64,000 bases of DNA from Bradyrhizobium agreste (GTDB taxonomy: Bacteria > Pseudomonadota > Alphaproteobacteria > Rhizobiales > Xanthobacteraceae): NCBI RefSeq assembly GCF_016031625.1, contig NZ_JACCHP010000017.1, forward strand, positions 124,001 to 188,000. The letters run 5' to 3'. This document shows, piece after piece, positions 24,607 to 32,518 of this stretch. Below the pieces are notes generated by a model, which worked only from the letters and a program-made list of their open reading frames with translations, was not told the DNA's origin and ran no database searches. Made by a program: the position numbers and the translations under genes. Position 1 is the stretch's first letter. The number at the start of each line of letters is the position of its first letter.

Positions 24607-25227
24607 ATGCCCGTGTCAGGTATTGCAGCGCGAAAGAAAAAGTCGTCAAAGTTATACAAGTTCGAACGGGATAGAGTTAGCACGTCGCCCGGTTGGAACA
24701 TGGAAAATTTCGACGCCTTGGGCGTTGGCCCCGTGCTGTATTCACCACGAGGCAAGCGAAGCTTTCCTCCGCTCTTAGAAACGCCGCGGCTGCTGATCGC
24801 CAGATCTCTCGGGCGGCCGCCGGCCGACTGGGAGCCATTTCACGACTTTTGGCTCGTGTCCGATCGGATGAAAAACGTTCTCGAGTCGGTGGACAGAGAG
24901 GGGGTTGCTTTTCTGAGATGCGAAACGCGGTCGTTGAGGGGAGAAGCACCGGTATACTGGCTCTGCGACATCGTCCGTGAGCTCGATGTCATCGATGAGG
25001 AGAAGTCGAACTTTAAAGTCCTGGACGATGGGACTGATTTCAGGCAGTACGACCGCATGGCGTCGGATTCCAGGTTCGTCTTTCGCGAAGAGGTCATCGG
25101 TTCGGCTCATATCTTCCGAGCCCGCTTTTTGTACAAAGTTGTTTGTGATCAAGCAATGAAGGACGCCTGTAAGGCTGCCGGTCTGAAAGGCCTAAGATTT
25201 GGAAACCCTTACGTCAATTGGGGTTAA
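24607..25227 (+). CDS. Imm11-like (DUF1629) putative immunity protein
   Basis: A 206-residue protein from MPVSGIAARKKKSSKLYKFE. An AAAGGAG ribosome site at 24591-24597 supports this start over the GTG at 24571. The C-terminal half follows the Imm11 pattern: HDFWLVSDRMKNVLES, a middle VYWLCDIVRELDVIDEEKS, FVFREEVIGSAHIFRARF, and the closing VVCDQAMKDACKAAGLKGLRF. Imm11 proteins are predicted antidotes in polymorphic toxin loci. No recognisable toxin lies immediately beside it, so it could be an orphan. Confidence 0.62.
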   Translation: MPVSGIAARKKKSSKLYKFERDRVSTSPGWNMENFDALGVGPVLYSPRGKRSFPPLLETPRLLIARSLGRPPADWEPFHDFWLVSDRMKNVLESVDREGVAFLRCETRSLRGEAPVYWLCDIVRELDVIDEEKSNFKVLDDGTDFRQYDRMASDSRFVFREEVIGSAHIFRARFLYKVVCDQAMKDACKAAGLKGLRFGNPYVNWG

Positions 25228-25553
25228 CCCCAGCCGTAGCTTTCTTGCACTGAGATAGGTCGATAGTCTCCTGAGACTCAATGATCTTTCAACGCAGGTG
25301 AAATCGCCCGCGTCCGAAGATGCTTGCGCGTTCTCTGTGCGGGGAATTCCCCCGATCTTCGTAATGTAGCGAACCCTCCGCTGTCCCGAAGCCTTTCGGC
25401 AGATGCCGACGACGGCAGCAGCTTCGTGCCACACGTCCTCCCGGCCCGACCCGAACGACGCGACCTGCAAATCCAGAGGCCAGCCTCCCTCGCTGCTGGC
25501 CATCCAAACAGCATTCAAACCAGAACGCCGGCTGCAATTCAGGAGCAGCGCGG
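25228..25553. other. 326 bp with no recognised gene
   Basis: The perfect palindrome GGGGTTAACCCC lies at the end of the Imm11-like gene and start of this region (about 25220-25231). Several open frames have poor codon use. An AGGAG site at its end serves the next gene. Confidence 0.4.
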
Positions 25554-27164
25554 ATGCCGGCGTACGGCAGGAGCCGCATTCTCATGTTTCAAAATCACCA
25601 CATTCTGCTTCAGCATTTCGCCGACCACCCAGTCATCCATTTTCTACGTGGACGGTTTGAAGTTGACGCAATTCGAAACCGTATGAATTTGCCCTCCGCA
25701 CAATCGGTGGCAACCGATCTGAGTGCGAGCCCTCATACTGGAGGCCATCTCGGGACGTATTATAAGGGGTTCGGCGACTACCTGGAGATGGTTCAAAAAT
25801 CTGCGAGGTACGCGGCGGCTCTCGCGGGTGATCCGCATGAGCTCGATGAGCTTGTTTCGGACGTGAACGCATTTGTCGCGGCTGCCAAATACGCGCTGGC
25901 GAACGGTCATCTGTTTGCCAATACCCCTACGGGAATGTCCCCCGAAAACGCAAATGCGGTGAACAAGCAATGGTTCGAGAACTGGAGAACATATGCCGCC
26001 GATCATCAGACGCAGATCCAGCAGATGCAGGAGACAGTGGACCAATTCCTCGCTGCCGGTCGCGCGGACGCGGCCTTGGACTTTCCGCTTCTCTTTCCGA
26101 CGAGCGGTCTCAGCATGGCAGAGAGGATCGAAATCCTGAAGCGTTCGCCGAAAGGCTCTCCTATTTCGCTGCAATTTACTAACGTCGGACCTGTCCCCGA
26201 TCTTCCGGGCCTCGTGCCGCCCTTCGTCAATACGCGTTTGCCAGGCTTTATTCCGCCTCCGCTTGAGGAAATCAACGAACCGGAAGGATTTACGCCTCGC
26301 AATCCGCTTATCACGTACGGGTTGCCGGGATTTCCGGCGACCAATCCTCAAGGCTTTGGACAACTACCTCCTACTACTGGGGTGGCCGAGGATCCTTTAG
26401 TGCTCAAGTTTGATCCAGCAACCGGTTGGGCCCTTCCATTCTCCGAACGCTCACCGATATTGGACCCCGGCGCTCCGTCTCATGCAACGCCGCCGGCTGG
26501 CCTCTACATGGGAGCGGGACTTGCCGCGGCTGCGGTGTTAGCGCCACAATTCTTGCCTCTCTGGGCTCGAGTAGGGGTCGCTGGGCTAGCTGCTAGCGCA
26601 CCTACGCTAGCAACTGCTCGGACTGGCGACGGAGGAGTGTTCTCCACCGGAGCGCCCAGATATGATCCATTCAATCGCGACCAGACGAGTAGCTACGTTG
26701 GCGGCTTGAATGCGGGCCCTTGGTCGAACGAAGATGCCAAACCGATCGCAACGTCCTTAATGATGGATCATCGCGGAAATCAGGACGATACCTCTGAGAA
26801 ACCAGCTCAGCAGCCGCAAGCGCTTCAAACAGGAGTCTCGCGCTTAAGCGGATCAGTCGCACCCGAAGATGTCCGGCGTCTCGCCCGTGTGAACGAGACG
26901 AACGCGGGCAACGTGTTCACGACGGGCAGTGCGCCAGTCCCGTATCTGCCGTCTACTGAGTTCGACGGGCGGTTTGGGTATTGGACCGCCCCGACCGCTG
27001 GCAGCCAGCATCCGCAACCGAGCAGGCCGATTGGCGTGTTTGCAGACGAGCCGAGCTACCTCGTTTCCCCACCGATCTTCGGAGTGGACGGCTCCGTCAA
27101 TCCACGCAGTGACAGCGAGGAATGGTTCTCGCGCTGGATACGGCCTTTGCTTCCGCCGGAATGA
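25554..27164 (+). CDS. Pro-rich hypothetical protein with shared C-terminal module
   Basis: A 536-residue protein. Its ATG at 25554 follows AGGAG at 25541-25545; an internal ATG at 25683 is an alternative. A helical N-terminal part (about residues 45-190) is followed by a Pro-rich middle, one hydrophobic stretch (GAGLAAAAVLAPQFLPLWARVGVAGLAA cut here to its start, near residue 325-350) and a C-terminal region with EDVRRLARV, SAPVPYLP, DGRFGYW, GVFADEPSYL and EEWFSRWIRPLLPP. The last about 80 residues resemble the end of the protein encoded at 31222-32500. Function unknown; a secreted effector is conceivable. Confidence 0.65.
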   Translation: MPAYGRSRILMFQNHHILLQHFADHPVIHFLRGRFEVDAIRNRMNLPSAQSVATDLSASPHTGGHLGTYYKGFGDYLEMVQKSARYAAALAGDPHELDELVSDVNAFVAAAKYALANGHLFANTPTGMSPENANAVNKQWFENWRTYAADHQTQIQQMQETVDQFLAAGRADAALDFPLLFPTSGLSMAERIEILKRSPKGSPISLQFTNVGPVPDLPGLVPPFVNTRLPGFIPPPLEEINEPEGFTPRNPLITYGLPGFPATNPQGFGQLPPTTGVAEDPLVLKFDPATGWALPFSERSPILDPGAPSHATPPAGLYMGAGLAAAAVLAPQFLPLWARVGVAGLAASAPTLATARTGDGGVFSTGAPRYDPFNRDQTSSYVGGLNAGPWSNEDAKPIATSLMMDHRGNQDDTSEKPAQQPQALQTGVSRLSGSVAPEDVRRLARVNETNAGNVFTTGSAPVPYLPSTEFDGRFGYWTAPTAGSQHPQPSRPIGVFADEPSYLVSPPIFGVDGSVNPRSDSEEWFSRWIRPLLPPE

Positions 27165-27191
27165 CGTTTGTGGTGGAGCGAGAGCCGTCGT

Positions 27192-27273
27192 TTGACACGT
27201 CGGGCAAAACACTGGCAGAATGGCATCATCGAAGAATTCGGAACAAGCCCGCGGGTTTACTGCGGGCTTGTTT
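27192..27273 (+). repeat. Promoter-like element R5 with terminator
   Basis: TTGACA (27192-27197), an 18-bp spacer, CAGAAT (27216-27221). The stem AACAAGCCCGC (27242-27252) pairs perfectly with GCGGGCTTGTT (27262-27272). Begins 27 bp after the stop of the 536-residue protein. Confidence 0.78.
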
Positions 27274-27301
27274 GTGTTGGCGGCGTAGCGAGGTTTGTGC
27301 T

Positions 27302-28822
27302 CTACGCGCCACCCGGCCCGAACCACCGCGCCAACGCCTCCGCAAGCCCGCGCTGGCTCTCCTCGCCCACCCAGGCCACATGCCCATCGGGCCGCACCAG
27401 CACCGCGCGCGGCGCTGCGACCGCTCCGATGGCCGGGAGCTGCCAGGGGCCGTCGTAATCGGCATCGACAATCGCGAGGCGATCCGCCCAGGGCGTGATG
27501 TCGATGTCGCCGCGCTTGCCGAAATTGATCAGCACGCCGCGCGCGCCGTGCAGAAGCGTGAACAACCGCAGCTTCCGTCCGTCGACCACGAGATCGAGAT
27601 CGGGCATGCGGCGCCCGAGCAGCGCGTGGCCTGCGCCGAGATCGTAAGCGATGTCGAGCCCGCTCATCATCGCACCAAAGCGCTGTCGCGGCTCGTCCAT
27701 GGCGAGCAGCTCGGCGATCACCTCGCGCGCGGCCTTGCGGCCGTCGTCGCCGCGGCGGAGCAGGGCGATCTGCGCCATGGTGTTTTTCAGCACGCGCGCG
27801 GCCACGGGATGGCGCTCGCCGTGATAGGTGTCGAGCAGGCTCTCGGGCGAGATGCGCTTGACCACCTGCGCCAGCTTCCAGCCGAGATTGACCGCGTCCT
27901 GCACACCAAGGTTGAGGCCTTGGCCGCCCACGGAGTGATGAGTGTGCGCGGCATCGCCGGCGAGCAGCACGCGGCCCTTGCGATAGGAGGCGGCCTGCCG
28001 CGCCGCGTCGGTGAACCGGGAGATCCAGGCGGGATTCTTGACGCCGAAATCGGTGTCGTAGACGGATTTGAGCGCCGCGCTGAGATTGCGCAAGGAGGGC
28101 TCGCTGCCTCGCGCGAGATTTGCCTCCGTCAGCACCACCAGCACGCGCCCGCTCTCGGTCTTGCTGAGGCCGTGGAAGCCGAGCGCGTCGTGACGCAGGC
28201 CGAATTCCGGCGCCTCGCCCATCTCGACCTCGGCCATGAGGTTGCTGAGCGAAGGTTCCGGGCCGGGGAAGTCGATGCCGGCGCTCTTGCGCACCAGGCT
28301 GCGGCCGCTGTCGCAGCCGACCAGATAAAGTGCGCGCAGGCGCTCGCCGCCGGACAGCGTGACGTCGAGGCCGGTCGCGTCTTCGGCAAAGCCCGTCACC
28401 TCGCGGTTGCGATAGATCGGCACCGCGAGCTGTTCGACCCAATCGGCCAGGATTTGCTCGATGCGGGTCTGCCGCAGCTTCAGCCCGTAAGGGTGCCGCG
28501 TGGGGAGATCGCTGATGTCGAGCCTCGTCCAGGCGAAGCCGGCGAGTTGGGTGATCTGCCCTTCGCGCAGGAAGCGATCGGCAATGCCGCGCTGATCGAG
28601 GATCTCGATGCTGCGCGCGTGCAGTCCGCCGGCGCGCGTCTCGACGATGGCCTGGCTCGCGCGCCGTTCGACGATTGCGACGTCGATTCTAGCGAGCGCG
28701 AGCTCGGCGGCCAGCATCAGGCCGGTCGGGCCGGCGCCGGCGATGATGACCGCATGGCCGGCTGTTGCGCGTTGCGCGCTGGTTCGGCCGCGCGACCGCG
28801 ACGTCGGAAGCAGCAAAGGCAT
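27302..28822 (-). CDS. FAD-dependent aromatic monooxygenase (PheA/TfdB-like)
   Basis: A 506-residue class A flavoprotein hydroxylase. The FAD-binding GXGXXG region is AVIIAGAGPTGLMLAAELALA at about residues 24-44. The second FAD motif is GRVLLAGDAAHTHHSVGGQG near residue 300, and a thioredoxin-like C-terminal domain follows. Such enzymes hydroxylate phenols, polyketides or rifampicin with NAD(P)H and O2. It is GC-rich like core genes, although surrounded by the repeat-bearing island. Substrate unknown. Confidence 0.88.
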   Translation of the reverse strand: MPLLLPTSRSRGRTSAQRATAGHAVIIAGAGPTGLMLAAELALARIDVAIVERRASQAIVETRAGGLHARSIEILDQRGIADRFLREGQITQLAGFAWTRLDISDLPTRHPYGLKLRQTRIEQILADWVEQLAVPIYRNREVTGFAEDATGLDVTLSGGERLRALYLVGCDSGRSLVRKSAGIDFPGPEPSLSNLMAEVEMGEAPEFGLRHDALGFHGLSKTESGRVLVVLTEANLARGSEPSLRNLSAALKSVYDTDFGVKNPAWISRFTDAARQAASYRKGRVLLAGDAAHTHHSVGGQGLNLGVQDAVNLGWKLAQVVKRISPESLLDTYHGERHPVAARVLKNTMAQIALLRRGDDGRKAAREVIAELLAMDEPRQRFGAMMSGLDIAYDLGAGHALLGRRMPDLDLVVDGRKLRLFTLLHGARGVLINFGKRGDIDITPWADRLAIVDADYDGPWQLPAIGAVAAPRAVLVRPDGHVAWVGEESQRGLAEALARWFGPGGA

Positions 28823-28948
28823 GTCGTGACCCCTCGACTGGTTGTTCGGGCCGAGGGTCTTACGCGATCATCGGGGGCTTGAAGCAAGCCCGTTGCGCAC
28901 CACATATTGAGCTGGGAGGAGGGGCTTTCCGATTTTGCGCGCTGTCGA

Positions 28949-28991
28949 TTGACGCGTCGGGCAAAACACCTTCGTAAATGGCATCATCGAG
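28949..28991 (+). repeat. Promoter-like element R6 (partly decayed)
   Basis: TTGACG (28949-28954) and the CGTCGGGCAAAACACC core are kept, as is GGCATCATCGA. The -10 position is altered to CGTAAA and only a weak GC-rich stem follows with no T-tract. Confidence 0.65.
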
Positions 28992-29016
28992 ATGCGCGCG
29001 CGGCCTGCGGGCCGGC

Positions 29017-29229
29017 TCAATCGTCCTTCGACATATCGCCGGGTCTTGTGGGCAGATCGATGGTGCCGCCTTCGCCATGTGCGAGATCGCGATCGTCATC
29101 CGCCGGCTCGTCGGCGGTCTTCGGTCGCTTGCTGCGTGGCGCGTTCTTTGTCGATGCGGGTTTTGAGCCCGGACGATTTCGCGACGTGTCGCTTGGCGAT
29201 GTGCCGTGTGAGGGCGTCTTGATGGTCAT
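29017..29229 (-). CDS. Small charged hypothetical protein
   Basis: A 70-residue hydrophilic protein from MTIKTPSHGTSPSDTSRNRP. The ATG has an AGGAG ribosome site 9 nt upstream on the minus strand. Basic first half, acidic second half, probably disordered. Function unknown. It lies antisense between R6 and R7. Confidence 0.62.
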   Translation of the reverse strand: MTIKTPSHGTSPSDTSRNRPGSKPASTKNAPRSKRPKTADEPADDDRDLAHGEGGTIDLPTRPGDMSKDD

Positions 29230-29277
29230 GGCCGGTCGCTCCTGATTGTCCAACGCGGCTTGTGCGAATTCGTTCGT

Positions 29278-29367
29278 TTGACACGTCGGGCAAAACACTG
29301 GCAGAATGGCATCATCGAAACGAGTTTGAGTTGGCCCGCGCGGGATGCAATCCGCGGCGGGCTTTTT
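29278..29367 (+). repeat. Promoter-like element R7 with terminator
   Basis: TTGACA (29278-29283), 18 bp, CAGAAT (29302-29307). GCCCGC (29334-29339) pairs with GCGGGC (29357-29362), with an inner CCGCG-type stem, then TTTTT. The transcript body is close in sequence to R8. Confidence 0.78.
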
Positions 29368-29410
29368 CATGTCCGCTTGGCGCGACGACAGTCGCGCAAG
29401 TATGGAGGTT

Positions 29411-29499
29411 TTGACACGTCGGGCAAAACACCGGCATAATGTCATCATCGAGACGAGTTTGGTTCACCCGCGCGGGACAAAATCCGCTGCGGGTTTTTT
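29411..29499 (+). repeat. Promoter-like element R8 with terminator
   Basis: TTGACA (29411-29416), 18 bp, CATAAT (29435-29440), the best -10 match in the family. ACCCGC (29466-29471) pairs with GCGGGT (29489-29494), and the inner GCGG pairs with CCGC, then TTTTTT. It lies only 133 bp after R7 with no gene between. Confidence 0.8.
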
Positions 29500-29754
29500 C
29501 GTTCTCGATTTCGGAATCGGACGGCGGCGGCGCATTGCGGCCACGCACTCGCTTGGATAACGCGTTTAGGGAGCGCCGATTGGCGCGCCGTCGTCCGAAC
29601 CATTGATGGCCGTGCACGCGCGAACGTGCCGGCCCGCGGCGCCGGGCCATTGCCCCGCGCCGCTGCGGCCTCCGGGGACCGGAGATAGGGTTCGCGCTCG
29701 AAACGATCGCGCGCTTTCCGCGCGATCTGCCGCGCATTTTCTTGACAAGGAGAG
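29500..29754. other. 255 bp intergenic region before the terminase cluster
   Basis: GC-rich sequence with short inverted repeats (for example GCGCGC around 29710). No gene recognised. A strong AAGGAGAG ribosome site at its end serves the 24-residue peptide. Confidence 0.4.
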
Positions 29755-29829
29755 ATGATGACCGCCTACCTGATATCGCTGGCCGTCGCCGGCCTCGTTG
29801 CCATCCTGCTGTGGGAGACGTTTTCGTGA
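29755..29829 (+). CDS. 24-residue single-helix membrane peptide
   Basis: Starts MMTAYLISLAVAGLVAILLW, preceded directly by AAGGAGAG (29747-29754). Its TGA overlaps the GTG start of the terminase small subunit-like gene (GTGA), which argues for real, coupled translation. Probably inserted in the inner membrane. Function unknown. Confidence 0.6.
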   Translation: MMTAYLISLAVAGLVAILLWETFS

Positions 29830-30212
29830 GCGAGGACATCATCGAAGGCGAGTGCGAGCGCGCGCCGGTCCGCCTGCCCGCGCGCGGGAAGACCTCGCGG
29901 GCGCGCAACCTGACCGAGATCCGCTCGCTTGCGCGCAGCCACACCCGAACCGCCATCAGGGTGCTCGTCGGCATCATGCGAAGTGAGGATGCGACGCCGG
30001 CGGCGCGCGTCTCGGCTGCCAACGCCATCCTTGATCGCGGCTGGGGCAAGGCCGCACAGCCCGTCGAGAACGGCCAGGACGGAGTGCTGGAATTGATTCA
30101 TCGGATCGAGCGCATCATCGTGCATCCCGCGAGCTCGAACGGTGGTGACGCCGTCACCACGCTCGAGACGGCGGAGATCCCGACCGGCAATCGCGCCTCG
30201 ATTGCCGGTTGA
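29826..30212 (+). CDS. Phage terminase small-subunit-like protein
   Basis: A 128-residue protein from a GTG. The core LTEIRSLARSHTRTAIRVLVGIM...PAARVSAANAILDRGWGK has the helical pattern of small terminase-like proteins of alphaproteobacterial prophages, which bind packaging-site DNA. In such prophages the large subunit normally follows directly; here it is 2.3 kb away. The -35 box of element R9 overlaps the stop codon. Confidence 0.65.
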   Translation: MSEDIIEGECERAPVRLPARGKTSRARNLTEIRSLARSHTRTAIRVLVGIMRSEDATPAARVSAANAILDRGWGKAAQPVENGQDGVLELIHRIERIIVHPASSNGGDAVTTLETAEIPTGNRASIAG

Positions 30213-30296
30213 TCCGTCGGGCAAAACACTGGCAGAATGGCATCGTCGACAGAAGTTGTTGTTGTCCGCGCGGACGCGATCCAGCGCGGGTTTTTT
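30209..30296 (+). repeat. Promoter-like element R9 with terminator
   Basis: TTGATC (30209-30214), 18 bp, CAGAAT (30233-30238). CCGCGC (30266-30271) pairs with GCGCGG (30284-30289), then G and TTTTTT. The element starts inside the preceding stop codon. Confidence 0.78.
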
Positions 30297-30526
30297 GTCT
30301 TGATGTCTTGGACAAATTGCTGGTCTGATTGCTCGTCCGCAGCAGTCCAGCATAGGCGCGCTGCAACGGGACAGCTATCGCCATTGTGACTCCCTGCCAA
30401 TGATGTGGGAACAGCGCGAGAGTGCCAGAATGAGGTGTCTTTCATGAAATTCTGCACGTCTGCGACCTTGAATCTTCGCAATCATTCCTGATTCAATGAG
30501 GCCCTCAGACTTGTAAGGAGGGGGTA
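30297..30526. other. 230 bp intergenic region
   Basis: No gene or structured RNA recognised. An AAGGAGGGGG ribosome site at its end serves the next gene. Confidence 0.4.
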
Positions 30527-30799
30527 ATGTCGACGAGGAAGACGCGCGACCGGAGCAGTCGTAGCTGGATGCGCTGTCTCGGTGCTTCGACAGACGAGGA
30601 ACTGGCGCTGGGGGAGAGGCCAATTGCGCCGATGAAGGGCGGCGGCAGCAAGCGCACGATCGATATGCGCGAGCTGATCAACAGTCTGATGGATGTGCCG
30701 AGCGGCAGTTGGAGCGCGGGCGAAATAGTCGTCTCCCCATTCGTGGACAGCATCTGCGCTTCTCTCGATCAGTCCGCGAGGCCAAGTCATGGACATTGA
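30527..30799 (+). CDS. Hypothetical protein
   Basis: A 90-residue soluble protein starting MSTRKTRDRSSRSWMRCLGA after a very strong ribosome site (AAGGAGGGGGTA). The N-terminus is basic; the centre (KRTIDMRELINSLMDVPSG) is helical. It overlaps the next gene by 11 bp. Family not recognised. Confidence 0.6.
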   Translation: MSTRKTRDRSSRSWMRCLGASTDEELALGERPIAPMKGGGSKRTIDMRELINSLMDVPSGSWSAGEIVVSPFVDSICASLDQSARPSHGH

Positions 30800-31169
30800 T
30801 CAACTCGTGAGCGCGATCCCTGCGATCAATGATTTCTCGACGGTCGCTTCGATCGTATCCGTGCTCCCAACATACTTTCTTCGTCTTCAACCTGCGACTT
30901 ACAGGCTGGTCTTGTCGCTGGGGATTGTTTTCGGTCTTTCGACATTTGCGATCGGGATGACGCCGGTTCTTTGGCCGTTTTCGCATCAATATGATCGATT
31001 GCTTGTATTCAATGTGGTTACCCATTTTTCGCCGCTTGTCATCGTCCTCATCGTGATACTTGCCTGCATTGGGCACGTAACCCGTGTCGGCTTATGGAGC
31101 ACGGTGGTTCTGGCCAGCGTCATTCTCGACTGGACTGGAATGTCCATGCTCCTCCTTGCTCTTTCCTAG
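30789..31169 (+). CDS. Small multi-pass membrane protein
   Basis: A 126-residue protein with about four hydrophobic segments: VLSLGIVFGLSTFAIGM, LLVFNVVTHFSPLVIVLIV and WSTVVLASVILDWTGMSMLL are clearest. It overlaps the gene before and lies 52 bp before the frameshifted gene, so the three form an operon. No family recognised; size and layout would fit an immunity or holin-like membrane protein, but this is only a possibility. Confidence 0.62.
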   Translation: MDIDQLVSAIPAINDFSTVASIVSVLPTYFLRLQPATYRLVLSLGIVFGLSTFAIGMTPVLWPFSHQYDRLLVFNVVTHFSPLVIVLIVILACIGHVTRVGLWSTVVLASVILDWTGMSMLLLALS

Positions 31170-31221
31170 CGCCTCACGACCGCTGAAACGCCGTACCTGA
31201 AAACAAGGATCGAGGCCCGTC

Positions 31222-32500
31222 ATGGCCAGGAAGCTTCCGTCCTATACTCAAGACAATCTCGCTCTGCTCGGAAAGATGCCGTCTCAGATCGCTGCTGCGG
31301 CGGCGAGGTACGGAGTGCCCGCCGAAGCAATCGCTGGCGCGTTGGCTCAAGAGCAGTTTGACCAACAGGACTCTTTGACGAATTACGCGAGGATGGTCGG
31401 CTCTGCCGTCCTTGCACGTGAATTTCTTGACAGGATGTTCATTGACGGAAGAACACGGAACCGATTGCATCCCACACAAGGAGCCTCGGATATTATCCTG
31501 GATAGGTACAACGCCGATCCGAATGCGATGACGGTCGGAAAGGACATCAGAAAGAAGCTTGGAAATCCTCTGCTCGTTGACTATGGCCCTTCTGGAATGA
31601 AATTCCAGAACGCCATTCGGGCAATTCTCAATAACCCGGATGATCCTGCATTCGCGCCATATGTGAAGGATCTATATTCGGCCGGCGTCGCTTTGCATAA
31701 AGGCAGCGATCACGCACTCATGGCGTCAACCATTGGCGCATATTTGCGTGAAGGCGTTCGAAACTATCAATCCAACATGAGCGTCCATGGCAATCTGACG
31801 ACCGGGATCGACGCTTGGAAACGTTTGGATCCATCGACCCGAAATGCATTGCTGGTTCAATTCTACAAGCAGGGACCAACACCGAAACTCGCGTTAAAAA
31901 AACGCGATGATTGCTGCGCAGAACGGCTTCCCCTATGTTCCCCGAATAGGCGTTGACGGCGCCGGTGCAACATATCTCGCAAACGAACCTGCGATCATTC
32001 GAGCGTTGGCTGATGGGCCAGCTAGCTTTTCCGATCGCTGGAATGCGACCAACGACCGCGCGGGACTTGCTGACGACCAGCGGTCTGTCAGGAATGCCGC
32101 AGATAGGATCATAAGTCCCGCGCCTCGTGCTGACGTGCAGCCATCAGTCGATCTCAACTCGGGTCCACCTGCGTACATTCCGGAGTATCTACGGTATCTG
32201 CAAGATGCGGATCGCGTGCCTCGGACCCGCTTGGAAGACGTGCGGGTTCTGAGGAGGATGCCTGCCGAAAAATCGGATCGATCCGCCTTCTCGAGTGACA
32301 GCGCGCCGGTGCCGTTTGTTCCTCCCGACGCGTCGTTTCCGCTCTCGCCACAGAGCGAATTCGAGAGACGATTCGGATCGTGGCCGACACCTGCCGGCGG
32401 CGTCCTTGCCGGTGCATATCAAGCTCCGCAAAGCCCATCCGACTCACCAAACACCGAAGACTGGTCCGCGATGTGGCGCAGGCGCACCGGTCTGCCCTAG
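31222..32500 (+). pseudogene. Frame-disrupted protein with lysozyme-like start and shared C-terminal module
   Basis: The first frame (31222 to about 31900) starts MARKLPSYTQDNLALLGKMP. The AAAARYGVPAEAIAGALAQE stretch resembles the start of a lytic-transglycosylase-like fold with Glu in the expected place. At an A7 run (31896-31902) the sense moves to the +1 frame, which continues KNAMIAAQNGFPYVPRIGVD to 32500; six As would restore one frame of about 425 residues. The end (EDVRVLRRM, SAPVPFVP, EFERRFGSW, DWSAMW) resembles the 536-residue protein at 25554-27164. A mutation, a sequencing error, or slippage could explain the shift. Confidence 0.6.
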
Positions 32501-32518
32501 GGCGAGCGAGCGCAGCCA

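Noticed and set aside
20049..30296. The elements as parts of proteins: their reverse complement reads DDAILPVFCPTCQT or MMPFCQCFARRVK in many open frames.
   Set aside because: The same peptide appears at start, middle or end of unrelated frames with no codon bias, while the plus strand carries promoter and terminator signals.
20049..30296. A CRISPR array.
   Set aside because: The copies are hundreds to thousands of bases apart, with genes between and no regular spacers or cas genes.
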